From assembly GCA_963724385.1 (NCBI GenBank), contig CAVRUJ010000001.1:372001-436000 (forward strand): a DNA stretch of 64,000 nucleotides. The letters run 5' to 3'. Source of the stretch: DASXQK01 sp963724385. Lineage in GTDB: Bacteria > Pseudomonadota > Alphaproteobacteria > Dongiales > Dongiaceae. The notes beneath the pieces were generated by a model. The model saw nothing but the letters and a program-made list of their open reading frames with translations, searched no databases and was not told the DNA's origin. Each line of letters starts with the position of its first letter. The stretch's first letter is position 1. Made by a program: the position numbers and the translations under genes. Shown here piece after piece: positions 43,138-51,009 of the stretch.

Positions 43138-43404
43138 CCCGAATTTCTCACAGGAATTACGATGTCGTTGCTCGCGCGCGGAGGCGATCCACTAGAAAGC
43201 GGGCCGAAGGCGATGTTCACCCATCGGCGAGGCCCGCTGACGACGTGGGCGCCCCGCGCGCGGCAACCCGGAGGGCCGGGTGAATTTGCCGACAGGACGT
43301 CGTCAGCCGGCTCGCCCGATGCGCAAGCATCGGTCTTCGCCGCCTTCCTAGCCTGTCGGCAAATTCGCCTCGGCGCCATCGTGATCCCTGTGCGAAACTC
43401 GGGC
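43137..43404. mobile_element. MITE-like element, copy 2 (268 bp)
   Basis: Terminal inverted repeats of 28 bp (43137-43164 and 43377-43404; 24 matches) begin GCCCGAATTTCTCACAGG. Both flanks are TA (43135-43136 and 43405-43406), a clear target-site duplication of the IS630/Tc1 type. The interior holds an exact nested inverted repeat (AATTTGCCGACAGG at 43283-43296 against 43352-43365) and a GCGGGCC/GGCCCGC hairpin. It is the shorter relative of the element at 13726-14104. It sits between the GGT stop codon and the ornithine-decarboxylase stop. Confidence 0.8.
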
Positions 43405-43416
43405 TAGCCCGATCCC

Positions 43417-44691
43417 TCAGATGCAGACGCTGGCGAGCGGCGGGAAGCCGTTGAAGTTCACCGCCGAGTAGGTGGTGGTATAGGCGCCGGTCGCGAGAAT
43501 CCAGACCCGGTCGCCCGGCTGGAGCGTCAGCGGCATGCTGTAGTCGCTCTTCTCGTACAGGATGTCGGCGCTGTCGCAGGTCGGCCCGGCCAGCACGACG
43601 GGTTCGGCTTCGCTGCCGTCATGAGTGGTGAGGAAGCGGTACTTGATGGCCTCCTCCATGGTCTCGGCCAGGCCGCCGAACTTGCCGATGTCGAGATAGA
43701 CCCAGCGGCGATTGTCGCCGCCGCCCTTGCGGGAAATCAGCACCACCTCGGCCTGGATCACGCCGGCGTCGCCCACCAGGCCGCGGCCGGGCTCGACGAT
43801 GACCTCGGGCAAGGCCGCCCCGAACCGGCGCTGCAGCGCCTCGCCGATGGCGCGGCCATAGGCCTGCGTGTCGGGTACGTCCTGGCGATAGCGCGAGGGA
43901 AAGCCACCGCCCAAATCGACCATCCGCAGGTTCACGCCGCGCTCCGCCAGGCGCCGGAAGATTTCGGCCGTCGCGGCGAGCGCGCGGTCGAACTGGCCGA
44001 GGTCCAGCTGCTGGGAGCCGACATGGAAGGAAAGGCCGTAGGCGTCGAGGCCCAGCGTCTTGGCGAGCGCCAGCAACTCCACCGCCATGTCGGCTTCGCA
44101 GCCGAACTTGCGGCTCAGGGGCCATTCCGCTCCGGCGCCGTCGGTCAGCACGCGGCAATAGACCTTGGCGCCCGGCGCGGAGGCAGCGAGCTTTCGCAGT
44201 TCCGCCTCGCTGTCGAAGGCGAACAGCCTGACGCCCCGTTCATAGGCCGCGGCGATGTCGCGCTGCTTCTTGATCGTATTGCCGAAGGAGAGCCGGTCCG
44301 GCGCCACGCCATGGGCGAGACAGAGGTCGATCTCGCCCAGGCTGGCGGTATCGAAGGAGGAACCGAGGCGGGCGAGGCGCGCCAATATCTCGTCGGCCGG
44401 GTTGGCCTTCACCGCATAGAAGATGCGCGCCTGCGGCAGGGAGCGGGCGAGGTCACGGTAGTTGTACTCGACCAGGTCCACGTCGACCACCAGGCAGGGC
44501 GACGGCAACTCGGCAGTCTCCAGATAGCGGGCGATCTTGGGCGGCATGCCGCCGCGCTCGGCCGGAAGCTCGGCCGAGTGGACGAGGCGAAGGCGCGTCT
44601 TGCGGCGCGGCGCGCGCGCGGCGGGATCGAGTGAACGGGGCTTTTCGGACAGGCGCGAACGGGCTCGGCGGCCCGAAGTGGGAGCGAACAT
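43417..44691 (-). CDS. Ornithine/lysine/diamino-acid decarboxylase, PLP fold III
   Basis: The 424-residue product starts at ATG 44691 with AAAGGG about 8 bases upstream. It has the PLP lysine in YAVKANP (Lys95), FGNTIKK, HVGSQQ, DLGGGFPSRY, EPGRGLVGDAGV and the active-site cysteine in CDSADILYE, the eukaryotic-like ODC of alphaproteobacteria. It makes putrescine (or cadaverine) from ornithine or lysine. The first 48 residues are Arg-rich and hydrophilic and go beyond the usual family start (MPPKIARYLETAELPSPC at 44547, where there is no Shine-Dalgarno sequence). A 110-base leader with a short basic ORF precedes it, suggesting polyamine-responsive control. Confidence 0.9.
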   Translation of the reverse strand: MFAPTSGRRARSRLSEKPRSLDPAARAPRRKTRLRLVHSAELPAERGGMPPKIARYLETAELPSPCLVVDVDLVEYNYRDLARSLPQARIFYAVKANPADEILARLARLGSSFDTASLGEIDLCLAHGVAPDRLSFGNTIKKQRDIAAAYERGVRLFAFDSEAELRKLAASAPGAKVYCRVLTDGAGAEWPLSRKFGCEADMAVELLALAKTLGLDAYGLSFHVGSQQLDLGQFDRALAATAEIFRRLAERGVNLRMVDLGGGFPSRYRQDVPDTQAYGRAIGEALQRRFGAALPEVIVEPGRGLVGDAGVIQAEVVLISRKGGGDNRRWVYLDIGKFGGLAETMEEAIKYRFLTTHDGSEAEPVVLAGPTCDSADILYEKSDYSMPLTLQPGDRVWILATGAYTTTYSAVNFNGFPPLASVCI

Positions 44692-44800
44692 CGCAAACAC
44701 CCTTTAAGACCCGGCGCTAAACCGGCGTTATCTAAAAGGACGCTTCCGTCGTTGCATAAACCACAAGCGGGCCAGCGGCACGTGCGTGTGCGTCTTGAAG
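44692..44800 (-). ncRNA. Leader RNA of the ornithine decarboxylase, speF-type candidate
   Basis: A conserved RNA called speF is known upstream of alphaproteobacterial ornithine decarboxylases. This 5' leader is in the same place. It holds the stem GCGTC/GACGC around 44788-44803, the stem GACG-GAAG-CGTC at 44738-44749 inside the small ORF, a GCCGG/GCGCC-rich region just before the Shine-Dalgarno sequence, and repeated GTCCTT segments that could allow alternative pairings. The match to speF was not checked against a model. Confidence 0.45.
44728..44757 (-). CDS. Upstream leader peptide MQRRKRPFR
   Basis: A ten-codon ORF (ATG 44757 to TAA 44728) inside the ornithine decarboxylase leader encodes nine residues, five of them Arg or Lys. 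It ends 36 bases before the ATG of the decarboxylase. No strong Shine-Dalgarno sequence is visible before it. Basic leader peptides that stall ribosomes in response to ornithine or polyamines are known for other speF genes, so a regulatory role is plausible; it may also be a chance ORF. Confidence 0.45.
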   Translation of the reverse strand: MQRRKRPFR

Positions 44801-44806
44801 GACGCG

Positions 44807-44834
44807 AATATAGCGTCGATTCGCGCCATCACAA
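44807..44834 (-). promoter_or_regulatory. Promoter of the ornithine decarboxylase leader
   Basis: Read on the minus strand, TTGTGA (44834-44829) and TATATT (44812-44807) are separated by 16 bases, a good sigma-70 type pair. It predicts a start near 44800 and a leader of about 110 bases. Confidence 0.55.
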
Positions 44835-44865
44835 GAGTTCCTTGCGGCCGGCGTGAAGTTTTTTG

Positions 44866-45303
44866 CTAACTCGATCCCGGGCCGCGCACGATCTCGACGC
44901 CCGAGGGCGTCTCCTCGACCGTCGGATGGGTGTCGATCCCGGGAACCGGCGGCGGCGGACCCGTCGGCTGGGGAGCGGGCTGCTGCGGCGCTTGAACGTT
45001 GATGACGATGGGCTGGGAGCTGTTGGTGCTGTATCCGGAGTAGTAGTAGGGCCAGTTGACGATCACGGGACCCTGATGGTGGCCACGGTCGCCATGGTCA
45101 CCGTGATCGCCATGGTCGTCGCGTGTCATGGCGCTGCTGCCGGTTGGCGGCAGGCCGCCCCAGCCGGTCGCCGGCACCGGCAGGGCCCAGCCGTTTTGCG
45201 GGATGGTGGCGTTTGTCGTGCCCTGGGCGCCGGCAAGGACTGGCCAAAAAAACAGGGCGCTCGCCACTGTGCCGGCCACGATCGGGATGAGCCTTTGGGC
45301 CAT
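44866..45303 (-). CDS. Hypothetical secreted Pro-rich protein with a His/Asp/Gly repeat
   Basis: The frame from ATG 45303 encodes 145 residues with a signal peptide (MAQRLIPIVAGTVASALFFWPVLAGAQG, cleavage near residue 27). The mature part has DDHGDHGDHGDRGHHQ, a WPYYYSGYSTNSS segment and a proline-rich stretch PQQPAPQPTGPPPPVPG. I recognise no family. The His/Asp repeat could bind metal ions. It is transcribed toward the ornithine decarboxylase leader, whose promoter lies inside or just past its 3' end. Confidence 0.6.
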   Translation of the reverse strand: MAQRLIPIVAGTVASALFFWPVLAGAQGTTNATIPQNGWALPVPATGWGGLPPTGSSAMTRDDHGDHGDHGDRGHHQGPVIVNWPYYYSGYSTNSSQPIVINVQAPQQPAPQPTGPPPPVPGIDTHPTVEETPSGVEIVRGPGSS

Positions 45304-45475
45304 GGGCGGACTCCGCTTCGCGCTAGGGCCAATCTGACGGTCCTGAGGGGAAACATAAGCCTCTTCCGCCGTCCACGCATCGCCCGTCACGAAGGTTTGA
45401 AGCCGGGCTGGCAGGCGACCGCCGGGCGTCCGGCAGGCCATCGGCGATCGCGTGAAGGCCCGAACCGCGCTCTGC

Positions 45476-46918
45476 TCAAGGAACCTCGTTGAACAGCAAG
45501 TCAGCATAGCTGTCGCGCCGGCGCATGACCTCGTAAGCGCCCGAGGCCGCGATCAGCCCGACTTCCGGCCGCGGCCGGCCGTTGTTGGGCGTCATCTGGT
45601 CGAGGGTATAGGCGCCGGTATCGAGGAAGGCGACCACGTCGCCGGGCGCCGTGGACGCGGCGAGCGATCTCTTGCCCGGCAGGCGGACCAGGGCGGCTTC
45701 GAGGAGATCGCGTGCACCGGCGAGTCGCGGCTCGCCAAGGAGGCGGGCCAGAAGATGCTCGCCCTCCACGTCGAAGAAGGCGTCGCCGTTGTCGCAGAGC
45801 GGCCCGACCAGGCGGAAGTCCACGCTCGCCTCATCCAGCTTCGCGGCCGACAGGGCGTGGTAGTACCACTTGTAGGTATAGGATTCGACCAGCACGTTGT
45901 AGCCGGCATCGAGATAGAGCCATCGCCCGTCGGCCCGATCCTTGATGTTCTCGACCCGGGCCAGCAACACGGCCGCGTCGCCGACCATGGCCCGGCCGGG
46001 CTCCAGGATCACCTCGGTCTCCGGCCCGATGGCGCGGCGGAGTGCCGGAAGCAGCGCGGCGGCGATCTCGACGGCGCCGAGAGTGGGCGCGAACAGCCCG
46101 CCTTGAGGCGCCCCCTGGGCGGACGAGGCGGCGCCATGCATGTAGGGCAGGGGAAAGCCGCCGCCGAGGTTGACGTGGGCGAGGCGCTTGCCCAAGGCCG
46201 CTTCGAGATGGGCGAGATGCCGGGTCACGGCCTCGGCGGCCTTGAGATAGGGGCCCGCCTCGGTGATCTGGGAGCCGACATGCGCGTGGAGACCCACGCA
46301 ATCGAGAACATCCGCATTGACCTTCAGGATCGCCAGTGCGCCGTCGATCTCTTGCGGCAGGATGCCGAACTTGGTCGCGGCCGTGCCGGTCTGATTTCCG
46401 GCGGAGGTAGCACTTCTGACTTCCGGCACGATGCGCAATGCCAGGCGCGCCCGGCACCCCAGGCCGCGGGCGACATGGGCCAAGCGCCTCAGCTCGAAAA
46501 TACTGTCGACGTTGATCGCCTTGATAGGCGGATCGAGAGCTTCGGCCAGCTCCGCTTCGCTCTTGGCCACGCCGTTGAAGACGATGGCGTCGGCCGGAAA
46601 GCCGGCCAGCTTGGCGCGATAGAGCTCGCCGCCCGAATTGACCTCGACCGAGGCGCCGGCTTCGCGGATGAGGCGCAGCACCTTGATGGCCGAGAGAGCC
46701 TTGGCCGCGAAACAGAGAGTCGTGTTCCTGTCGATCGCGGCGATGGCGGCCTTCAAGTTCCTGGCCCGGCCGGCGATGCGCGCCGCCGAATAGACATAGA
46801 GCGGCGTGCCGCGCTCCTCTGCGAGCGCCGGCAGGTCATGGCCGTCCATCCACAGCCGGCCCTTGCGGTTCTCGAGAAAGTCCGGAACCGCCCAGGCGGG
46901 CGCCTCGTTCTTCTTCAC
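45476..46918 (-). CDS. Diaminopimelate-decarboxylase-like PLP fold III decarboxylase
   Basis: The start is GTG 46918, sharing GTGA with the stop of the upstream carbamoylase gene. The 480-residue protein shows TPLYVYSAARI, the PLP lysine Lys73 in LCFAAKALSAIKV, VNSGGELYRA, HAHVGSQI, NLGGGFPLPY, EPGRAMVGDA and the cysteine motif CDNGDAFFD. LysA normally reads YxxKAN at the lysine; here AAKALS. It is longer than LysA. LysA acts on the D-centre of meso-diaminopimelate, and a related D-ornithine/D-lysine decarboxylase is known, so a D-amino acid decarboxylase is a good hypothesis given the coupled D-carbamoylase. It is not in a lysine pathway context. Confidence 0.82.
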   Translation of the reverse strand: MKKNEAPAWAVPDFLENRKGRLWMDGHDLPALAEERGTPLYVYSAARIAGRARNLKAAIAAIDRNTTLCFAAKALSAIKVLRLIREAGASVEVNSGGELYRAKLAGFPADAIVFNGVAKSEAELAEALDPPIKAINVDSIFELRRLAHVARGLGCRARLALRIVPEVRSATSAGNQTGTAATKFGILPQEIDGALAILKVNADVLDCVGLHAHVGSQITEAGPYLKAAEAVTRHLAHLEAALGKRLAHVNLGGGFPLPYMHGAASSAQGAPQGGLFAPTLGAVEIAAALLPALRRAIGPETEVILEPGRAMVGDAAVLLARVENIKDRADGRWLYLDAGYNVLVESYTYKWYYHALSAAKLDEASVDFRLVGPLCDNGDAFFDVEGEHLLARLLGEPRLAGARDLLEAALVRLPGKRSLAASTAPGDVVAFLDTGAYTLDQMTPNNGRPRPEVGLIAASGAYEVMRRRDSYADLLFNEVP

Positions 46919-47859
46919 TCTGGATCTGCAGGCGGCGGCACCGCGCCGGTCCGCTCGACGATCAAGCGGTAGTGCTCCGGCCGGCGGTGAGCGGCGAAGT
47001 TGAAGATGTCGGCGCGATAAGGCCGGGCGAAGTCGAGATCGCATTTGCGCACCACCAGCTCGTCGCCCATGGTCGCGCATTGCGCCACGATCTCCCCCGA
47101 AGGCGCGACGATGCAGGTCTGGCCGATCATGTTGTAGCCCTCTTCGAAGCCGGCCTTGGCCACACCCACCACCCAGGTTGCGTTCTGGTAGGCGCCCGCC
47201 TGCATGACCAGGTGGTTGTGGAAGGGCTCCAGCGCGTCCAGTTCGTAGGGATCGCCGAGACCGACCGGCGAGTTGTAGCCCAGCAGGATCATCTCCACGC
47301 CCTGCAGCCCCATGACCCGGTAGGTCTCGGGCCAGCGCCGGTCGTTGCAGATGCACATGCCGAGAATCCCGCCGAAGGCCCGCCAGACCGGGAAGCCGAG
47401 GTCGCCCACCTCGAAGAAGCGTTTCTCCAGATGCTGGCCCGGCCGGTCGAGCACTTCGGCGTGGCCGGGCAGATGGACCTTGCGGTACTTGCCGACGATC
47501 CGGCCATTCTTGTCCACCAGAATCGAGCTGTTGAAGCGCTGCTTGGCATTGCCTCGGCGGACGAGTTCGGCATAGCCGAGACTGAAGCCGAGGCCGAGGC
47601 GCTGGGCCTCTTCGAACAGCGGCCTGGTCTCGGGTCCCGGCATTTCCTTCTCGTAGAAGGAATCGAGCTCTTCCTCGTCCTCGATCGCCCAGCGGGGGAA
47701 GAAGGTGGTGAGCGCCAGCTCCGGATAGGCGATGAGGTCGCAACCGAAGCCGTGAGCTTCGCGCATCAGATCCAGAAGGCGGCGGACAACTTGGGTCCGG
47801 CTCTCCTGCCGGCCGATGGGGCCGAGCTGCGCGGCGCCGACGGTGATGGTTCGTGCCAT
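46915..47859 (-). CDS. N-carbamoyl-D-amino-acid hydrolase (D-carbamoylase), copy 2
   Basis: The 314-residue nitrilase-superfamily protein has Glu47 (AYPELAL), Lys127 (GKYRKVHLPG) and Cys171 (MCICNDRRWPETYR), FFPRW and RFNSSILVD as in D-carbamoylases. It closely resembles the copy at 25127. It yields D-amino acids from N-carbamoyl-D-amino acids. Its stop TGA overlaps the GTG start of the decarboxylase-like gene, so the two are coupled. An IS481 element ends 85 bases before its start on the promoter side, which may have displaced its own promoter. Confidence 0.9.
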   Translation of the reverse strand: MARTITVGAAQLGPIGRQESRTQVVRRLLDLMREAHGFGCDLIAYPELALTTFFPRWAIEDEEELDSFYEKEMPGPETRPLFEEAQRLGLGFSLGYAELVRRGNAKQRFNSSILVDKNGRIVGKYRKVHLPGHAEVLDRPGQHLEKRFFEVGDLGFPVWRAFGGILGMCICNDRRWPETYRVMGLQGVEMILLGYNSPVGLGDPYELDALEPFHNHLVMQAGAYQNATWVVGVAKAGFEEGYNMIGQTCIVAPSGEIVAQCATMGDELVVRKCDLDFARPYRADIFNFAAHRRPEHYRLIVERTGAVPPPADPE

Positions 47860-47940
47860 GACTGCTCCCCGGGGGTGGAAGAACGGGGCCGGAGCTTAGC
47901 CCATCCCTCGGGCGCTCGCGAAGCGGTCATACCATGATGA

Positions 47941-48906
47941 CTAGGTGTGGAGCCTCAATAGGTTGTTCCCGGTCAAAGGGAGCCTGCTGATCGGTGGCAT
48001 TGAGCCGATACTGCCATGGGGGCGATGCCAGTTGTATCGATGAAGCCATCGCGGCAGTTCGGCGGTGCGCTGGTCTGAGTGATGGTAGGCCCTGGCGTAG
48101 GCCCACTCGCGTAACAACGTCTGGATGAACCGCTCGGCCTTGCCGTTGGTCTTGGGGGTATAGGGTTTGGTTCGGATGTGCCTGAGGCGGAGCCGTTTGC
48201 AGGCCCGCGCGAAGGCGAAGGATTTGTAGCACGAGCCGTTGTCGGTCATGACGCGTTGCACCTGGACGCCGAGGCTTGCGTAATAGGCGATGGCGGCCCT
48301 GAGGAAGGCGACGGCACTGCCCTTCTTCTCGTCCTTCATGACCTGGCTGAAGGCGACGCGCGAGGCATCGTCGATGCAGACATGGACGAACTCCCAGCCG
48401 AGGCCTTGGCCCCGGCTTCGCCGGCTGCTCTGGCCTTTACGGTCGCCCGTGATCCGGTGGCCGACGCCATCGATCCTGCCGAGTTTTTTGATATCGATGT
48501 GGATGAGTTCGCCGGGGTTTTCGCGTTCATAGCGGCGCACCGGCTCGGCCGGCTCCAGGGCGCTCAGCTTGTTCAGGCCCAAGCGCTTCAAAAGCCGGCT
48601 GACGGTCGCCGGCGAGACTCCGACCTCGGCCGCAATCGCCTTGCCGGTCAATCGCTCGCGCCGAAGGGTTTCAATGCGTTCGACGATCGCCTGCGGCGTC
48701 GGCCGATACAGCCGTCGGGGCCGCGAGCTGCGGTCCGCCAAGCCGGCAAGTCCTTCAGCATCGTAGCGTTTCACCCATTTGCGCACCGTCCGCGGGCAGA
48801 CACCTACGGCTTCGCTGACGGCCTGCGGCGTCTGCCCGCTCGCCACCCGGGCCACGATCCACTCTCGACCGTGCGCCGTGAGACGGGCATTCTTGTGAAC
48901 GTTCAT
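47941..48906 (-). CDS. IS481-family transposase
   Basis: The 321-residue protein from ATG 48906 has an N-terminal helix-turn-helix (GQTPQAVSEAVGVCPRTVRKWVKRYDAEGLAGL) and a DDE integrase core: Asp in HIDIKKLG, Asp in VMTDNGSCY, Glu in NGKAERFIQTLL. The frame opens further to 48975, but the shorter start is the family one. The stop codon TAG (47941-47943) lies in the flanking CTAG target copy, outside the element, so the insertion site completes the gene. It appears intact. Confidence 0.92.
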   Translation of the reverse strand: MNVHKNARLTAHGREWIVARVASGQTPQAVSEAVGVCPRTVRKWVKRYDAEGLAGLADRSSRPRRLYRPTPQAIVERIETLRRERLTGKAIAAEVGVSPATVSRLLKRLGLNKLSALEPAEPVRRYERENPGELIHIDIKKLGRIDGVGHRITGDRKGQSSRRSRGQGLGWEFVHVCIDDASRVAFSQVMKDEKKGSAVAFLRAAIAYYASLGVQVQRVMTDNGSCYKSFAFARACKRLRLRHIRTKPYTPKTNGKAERFIQTLLREWAYARAYHHSDQRTAELPRWLHRYNWHRPHGSIGSMPPISRLPLTGNNLLRLHT

Positions 48907-48993
48907 CCGGTCTCTCCCCGAGATTACTGAGGCTTCGACACCTTCAGCTTCTCCCGGCAGGGGCCGGATGGACAACCTGTTGAAAGCTCACAT
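47945..48993. mobile_element. IS481-family insertion sequence, apparently intact
   Basis: The 1049-bp element has imperfect terminal inverted repeats (left GTGTGGAGCCTCAATAGG; the right end reads ATGTGAGCTTTCAACAGG on the other strand) and is flanked by CTAG on both sides (47941-47944 and 48994-48997), the target known for IS481. It carries one transposase gene on the minus strand. It is 85 bases from the carbamoylase/decarboxylase pair and oriented toward it. Confidence 0.85.
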
Positions 48994-49062
48994 CTAGGGC
49001 ATGATGGCCCAGGCATGATGGCCCGGGTGGTGCCGGAGCGGCGCCGTGCTGCGAGGGGTCGA

Positions 49063-50040
49063 ATGAGCCAGGCATCGGCGGCGGGAACCAGCCGCCAGAC
49101 TCTCGGCATGTTGAGCGTGGCGGCCGGCGTCTCCATATTTTCCCTCCAGGACGCCATCGTCAAAGGTCTCAGCGCCGCCTACCCCGTGCATGAGATCGTC
49201 TTCATTCGCAGCCTCGTGGCGCTGCCGCTGCTGCTGCTGGCGACCATAGCCGAGGCGCGCGGCTGGCCGGCCTTGAGCCGCCTCGGGCTCCATCTTCTGC
49301 GGGCGCTGCTCATGTATGTGGCGTTCACCACCTACTATCTCGCCATCGCCCATCTCCAGATCGCTGAGACCGTCGCCCTCTTCTTCGTTGCGCCGCTGAT
49401 CGTCGCCGGCTTGAGCGGCCCGATCCTGGGCGAGAAGGTGACTTCACGCAGCTGGACCGCGATCGCCATCGGAGCGGCCGGCATGCTGGTGATCCTGCGC
49501 CCGGGCTTCGGGGCTTTGGATCCGGCCCTTTTCCTGCCCTTGTTCGCGGCGCTCGCCTATGCCCTCTCGGTGCTGTGCGGCCGGCGGCTGGGCCAGACCC
49601 AGAGCGGTGCCGCCATGGCGCTTTCGGTTACCGTCGTCTATATCGCGGCGAGCGCCGTCATGGCGCTTCTCCTGGCCGGACGGGTGCCCGCAGCCGGCGC
49701 GGACTCCTCCATCAGATTTCTGCTCGATCCCTGGGCCTGGCCGGGCCTGAAGGACTTCGGCCTGATGGCCGGCTGCGGGGTCATCTCGGCCGCCGCCTTC
49801 TTTTGTCTCGGTCAGGGCTATCGGATGGCCGAGGCGAGCCGGGCCGCGCCCTTCGAATACGCCTCCCTCCCCTGGAGCATCCTCTGGGGCTATCTCTTTT
49901 TCGCCAATCTGCCGGACTGGCCGACAGTCGCGGGCGCGCTGGTGATCGTCTATGGCGGCCTTTACGCCCTGAAACTCGGGGACGGAACCGGCCCGCGCAA
50001 GACGGCGCTGGTGATCCTTTCCGACGAGGACGAGCCATGA
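49063..50040 (+). CDS. DMT-superfamily transporter (EamA family)
   Basis: From ATG 49063, with GAGGGG 6 bases upstream, the 325-residue protein has ten predicted transmembrane helices in two EamA repeats: SIFSLQDAIVKGLSAAYPVHEIVFIRSL, TYYLAIAHLQIAETVALFFVAPL, and FCLGQGYRMAEASRAAPFEYASLPWSILWGYLFF. Such transporters move amino acids, drugs or metabolites by exchange with protons. The C-terminal tail (LKLGDGTGPRKTALVILSDEDEP) is cytoplasmic. It is next to the IS481, and nothing links it to a substrate. Confidence 0.88.
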   Translation: MSQASAAGTSRQTLGMLSVAAGVSIFSLQDAIVKGLSAAYPVHEIVFIRSLVALPLLLLATIAEARGWPALSRLGLHLLRALLMYVAFTTYYLAIAHLQIAETVALFFVAPLIVAGLSGPILGEKVTSRSWTAIAIGAAGMLVILRPGFGALDPALFLPLFAALAYALSVLCGRRLGQTQSGAAMALSVTVVYIAASAVMALLLAGRVPAAGADSSIRFLLDPWAWPGLKDFGLMAGCGVISAAAFFCLGQGYRMAEASRAAPFEYASLPWSILWGYLFFANLPDWPTVAGALVIVYGGLYALKLGDGTGPRKTALVILSDEDEP

Positions 50041-50133
50041 CCTGAGGGCGTCCCTGGCCAGCGCAGCACGGCGTTGCCGGGCCGGGTCGGTGTACTACAT
50101 AGGCGGGCGCAGACGGGAAGGGAGACGAGCCGC

Positions 50134-51000
50134 ATGACCAAGTCCGAAACCGCCGTGAAGCCGGGTGCGATCCGTGCCGTGCAGCAGATCCAGCGTGGCC
50201 AGCCGACCAGCGACGGGGCCGGCGTTCGCCTCAACCGCCTGATCGGCAGCGCCATGCTGCCGGACGTGGACCCTTTCCTGTTGCTGGACGAGTTCCGCTC
50301 CGACGACGCCTCGGACTACATCGCGGGATTCCCGGAGCATCCCCACCGCGGTTTCGAGACGGTGACCTACATGCTGGCCGGGCGCATGCGCCATGGCGAC
50401 AACAAGGGCCATACCGGCCGGCTCGATGCCGGCAGCGTCCAATGGATGACCGCCGGACGCGGCATCCTTCATTCCGAAATGCCGGAGCAGGAAGACGGCC
50501 TCATGTGGGGTTTCCAGCTCTGGGTGAATCTGCCGGCCAAGGACAAGATGGCGACCCCGCGCTACCAGGAGATCCCGCCCGAGCGGATCCCCGTCGCCGA
50601 GCTTGCCGGCGGCATCAAGGCCAAGGTGGTGGCAGGCAGGTTGGACGGCATCGAAGGGCCGATCGGCGGCATCGCCACCGACCCGAATTTCTTCGATTTC
50701 ACCCTGCCCAAGGGGGCAAGGCTCGAGCTGCCCGTGCCGGCGGGGCACAGCGCCTTCGTCTATCCCTTCGAAGGCGATGTTGCCGTCGGCGAGCCGGCCA
50801 GGGACGTCGCCCGCGGCAGCATCGCGCTGCTGGGCGATGGCGAGCGGGTCGTGCTGGCGGCGCCGAAGGGACAAGCGCGCGCGCTGCTGGTCGCCGGCCG
50901 GCCGCTCCATGAGCCGGTGGCGCGTTACGGTCCCTTCGTCATGAATACGCAAGGCGAGATCCGCCAGGCGATCGTCGATTTCCAGGCGGGCCGGTTCTAA
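50134..51000 (+). CDS. Pirin-family protein
   Basis: The ATG at 50134 with GAAGGGAGA upstream gives 288 residues. HPHRGFETVTY, GWxQMM-like VQWMTAGRGILHSEMP and the C-terminal cupin barrel match pirin, a bicupin with a metal site in the first barrel (the HPH, HxxH-type residues are present here). Bacterial pirins include quercetin 2,3-dioxygenases and regulators of central metabolism. It is followed 9 bases later by a DAO gene in the opposite orientation (convergent). Confidence 0.9.
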   Translation: MTKSETAVKPGAIRAVQQIQRGQPTSDGAGVRLNRLIGSAMLPDVDPFLLLDEFRSDDASDYIAGFPEHPHRGFETVTYMLAGRMRHGDNKGHTGRLDAGSVQWMTAGRGILHSEMPEQEDGLMWGFQLWVNLPAKDKMATPRYQEIPPERIPVAELAGGIKAKVVAGRLDGIEGPIGGIATDPNFFDFTLPKGARLELPVPAGHSAFVYPFEGDVAVGEPARDVARGSIALLGDGERVVLAAPKGQARALLVAGRPLHEPVARYGPFVMNTQGEIRQAIVDFQAGRF

Positions 51001-51009
51001 AGCCGAGCC

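Noticed and set aside
44863..45492. Plus-strand ORF over the secreted protein gene
   Set aside because: The opposite frame has a signal peptide and a well-placed start, whereas this one has no motifs.
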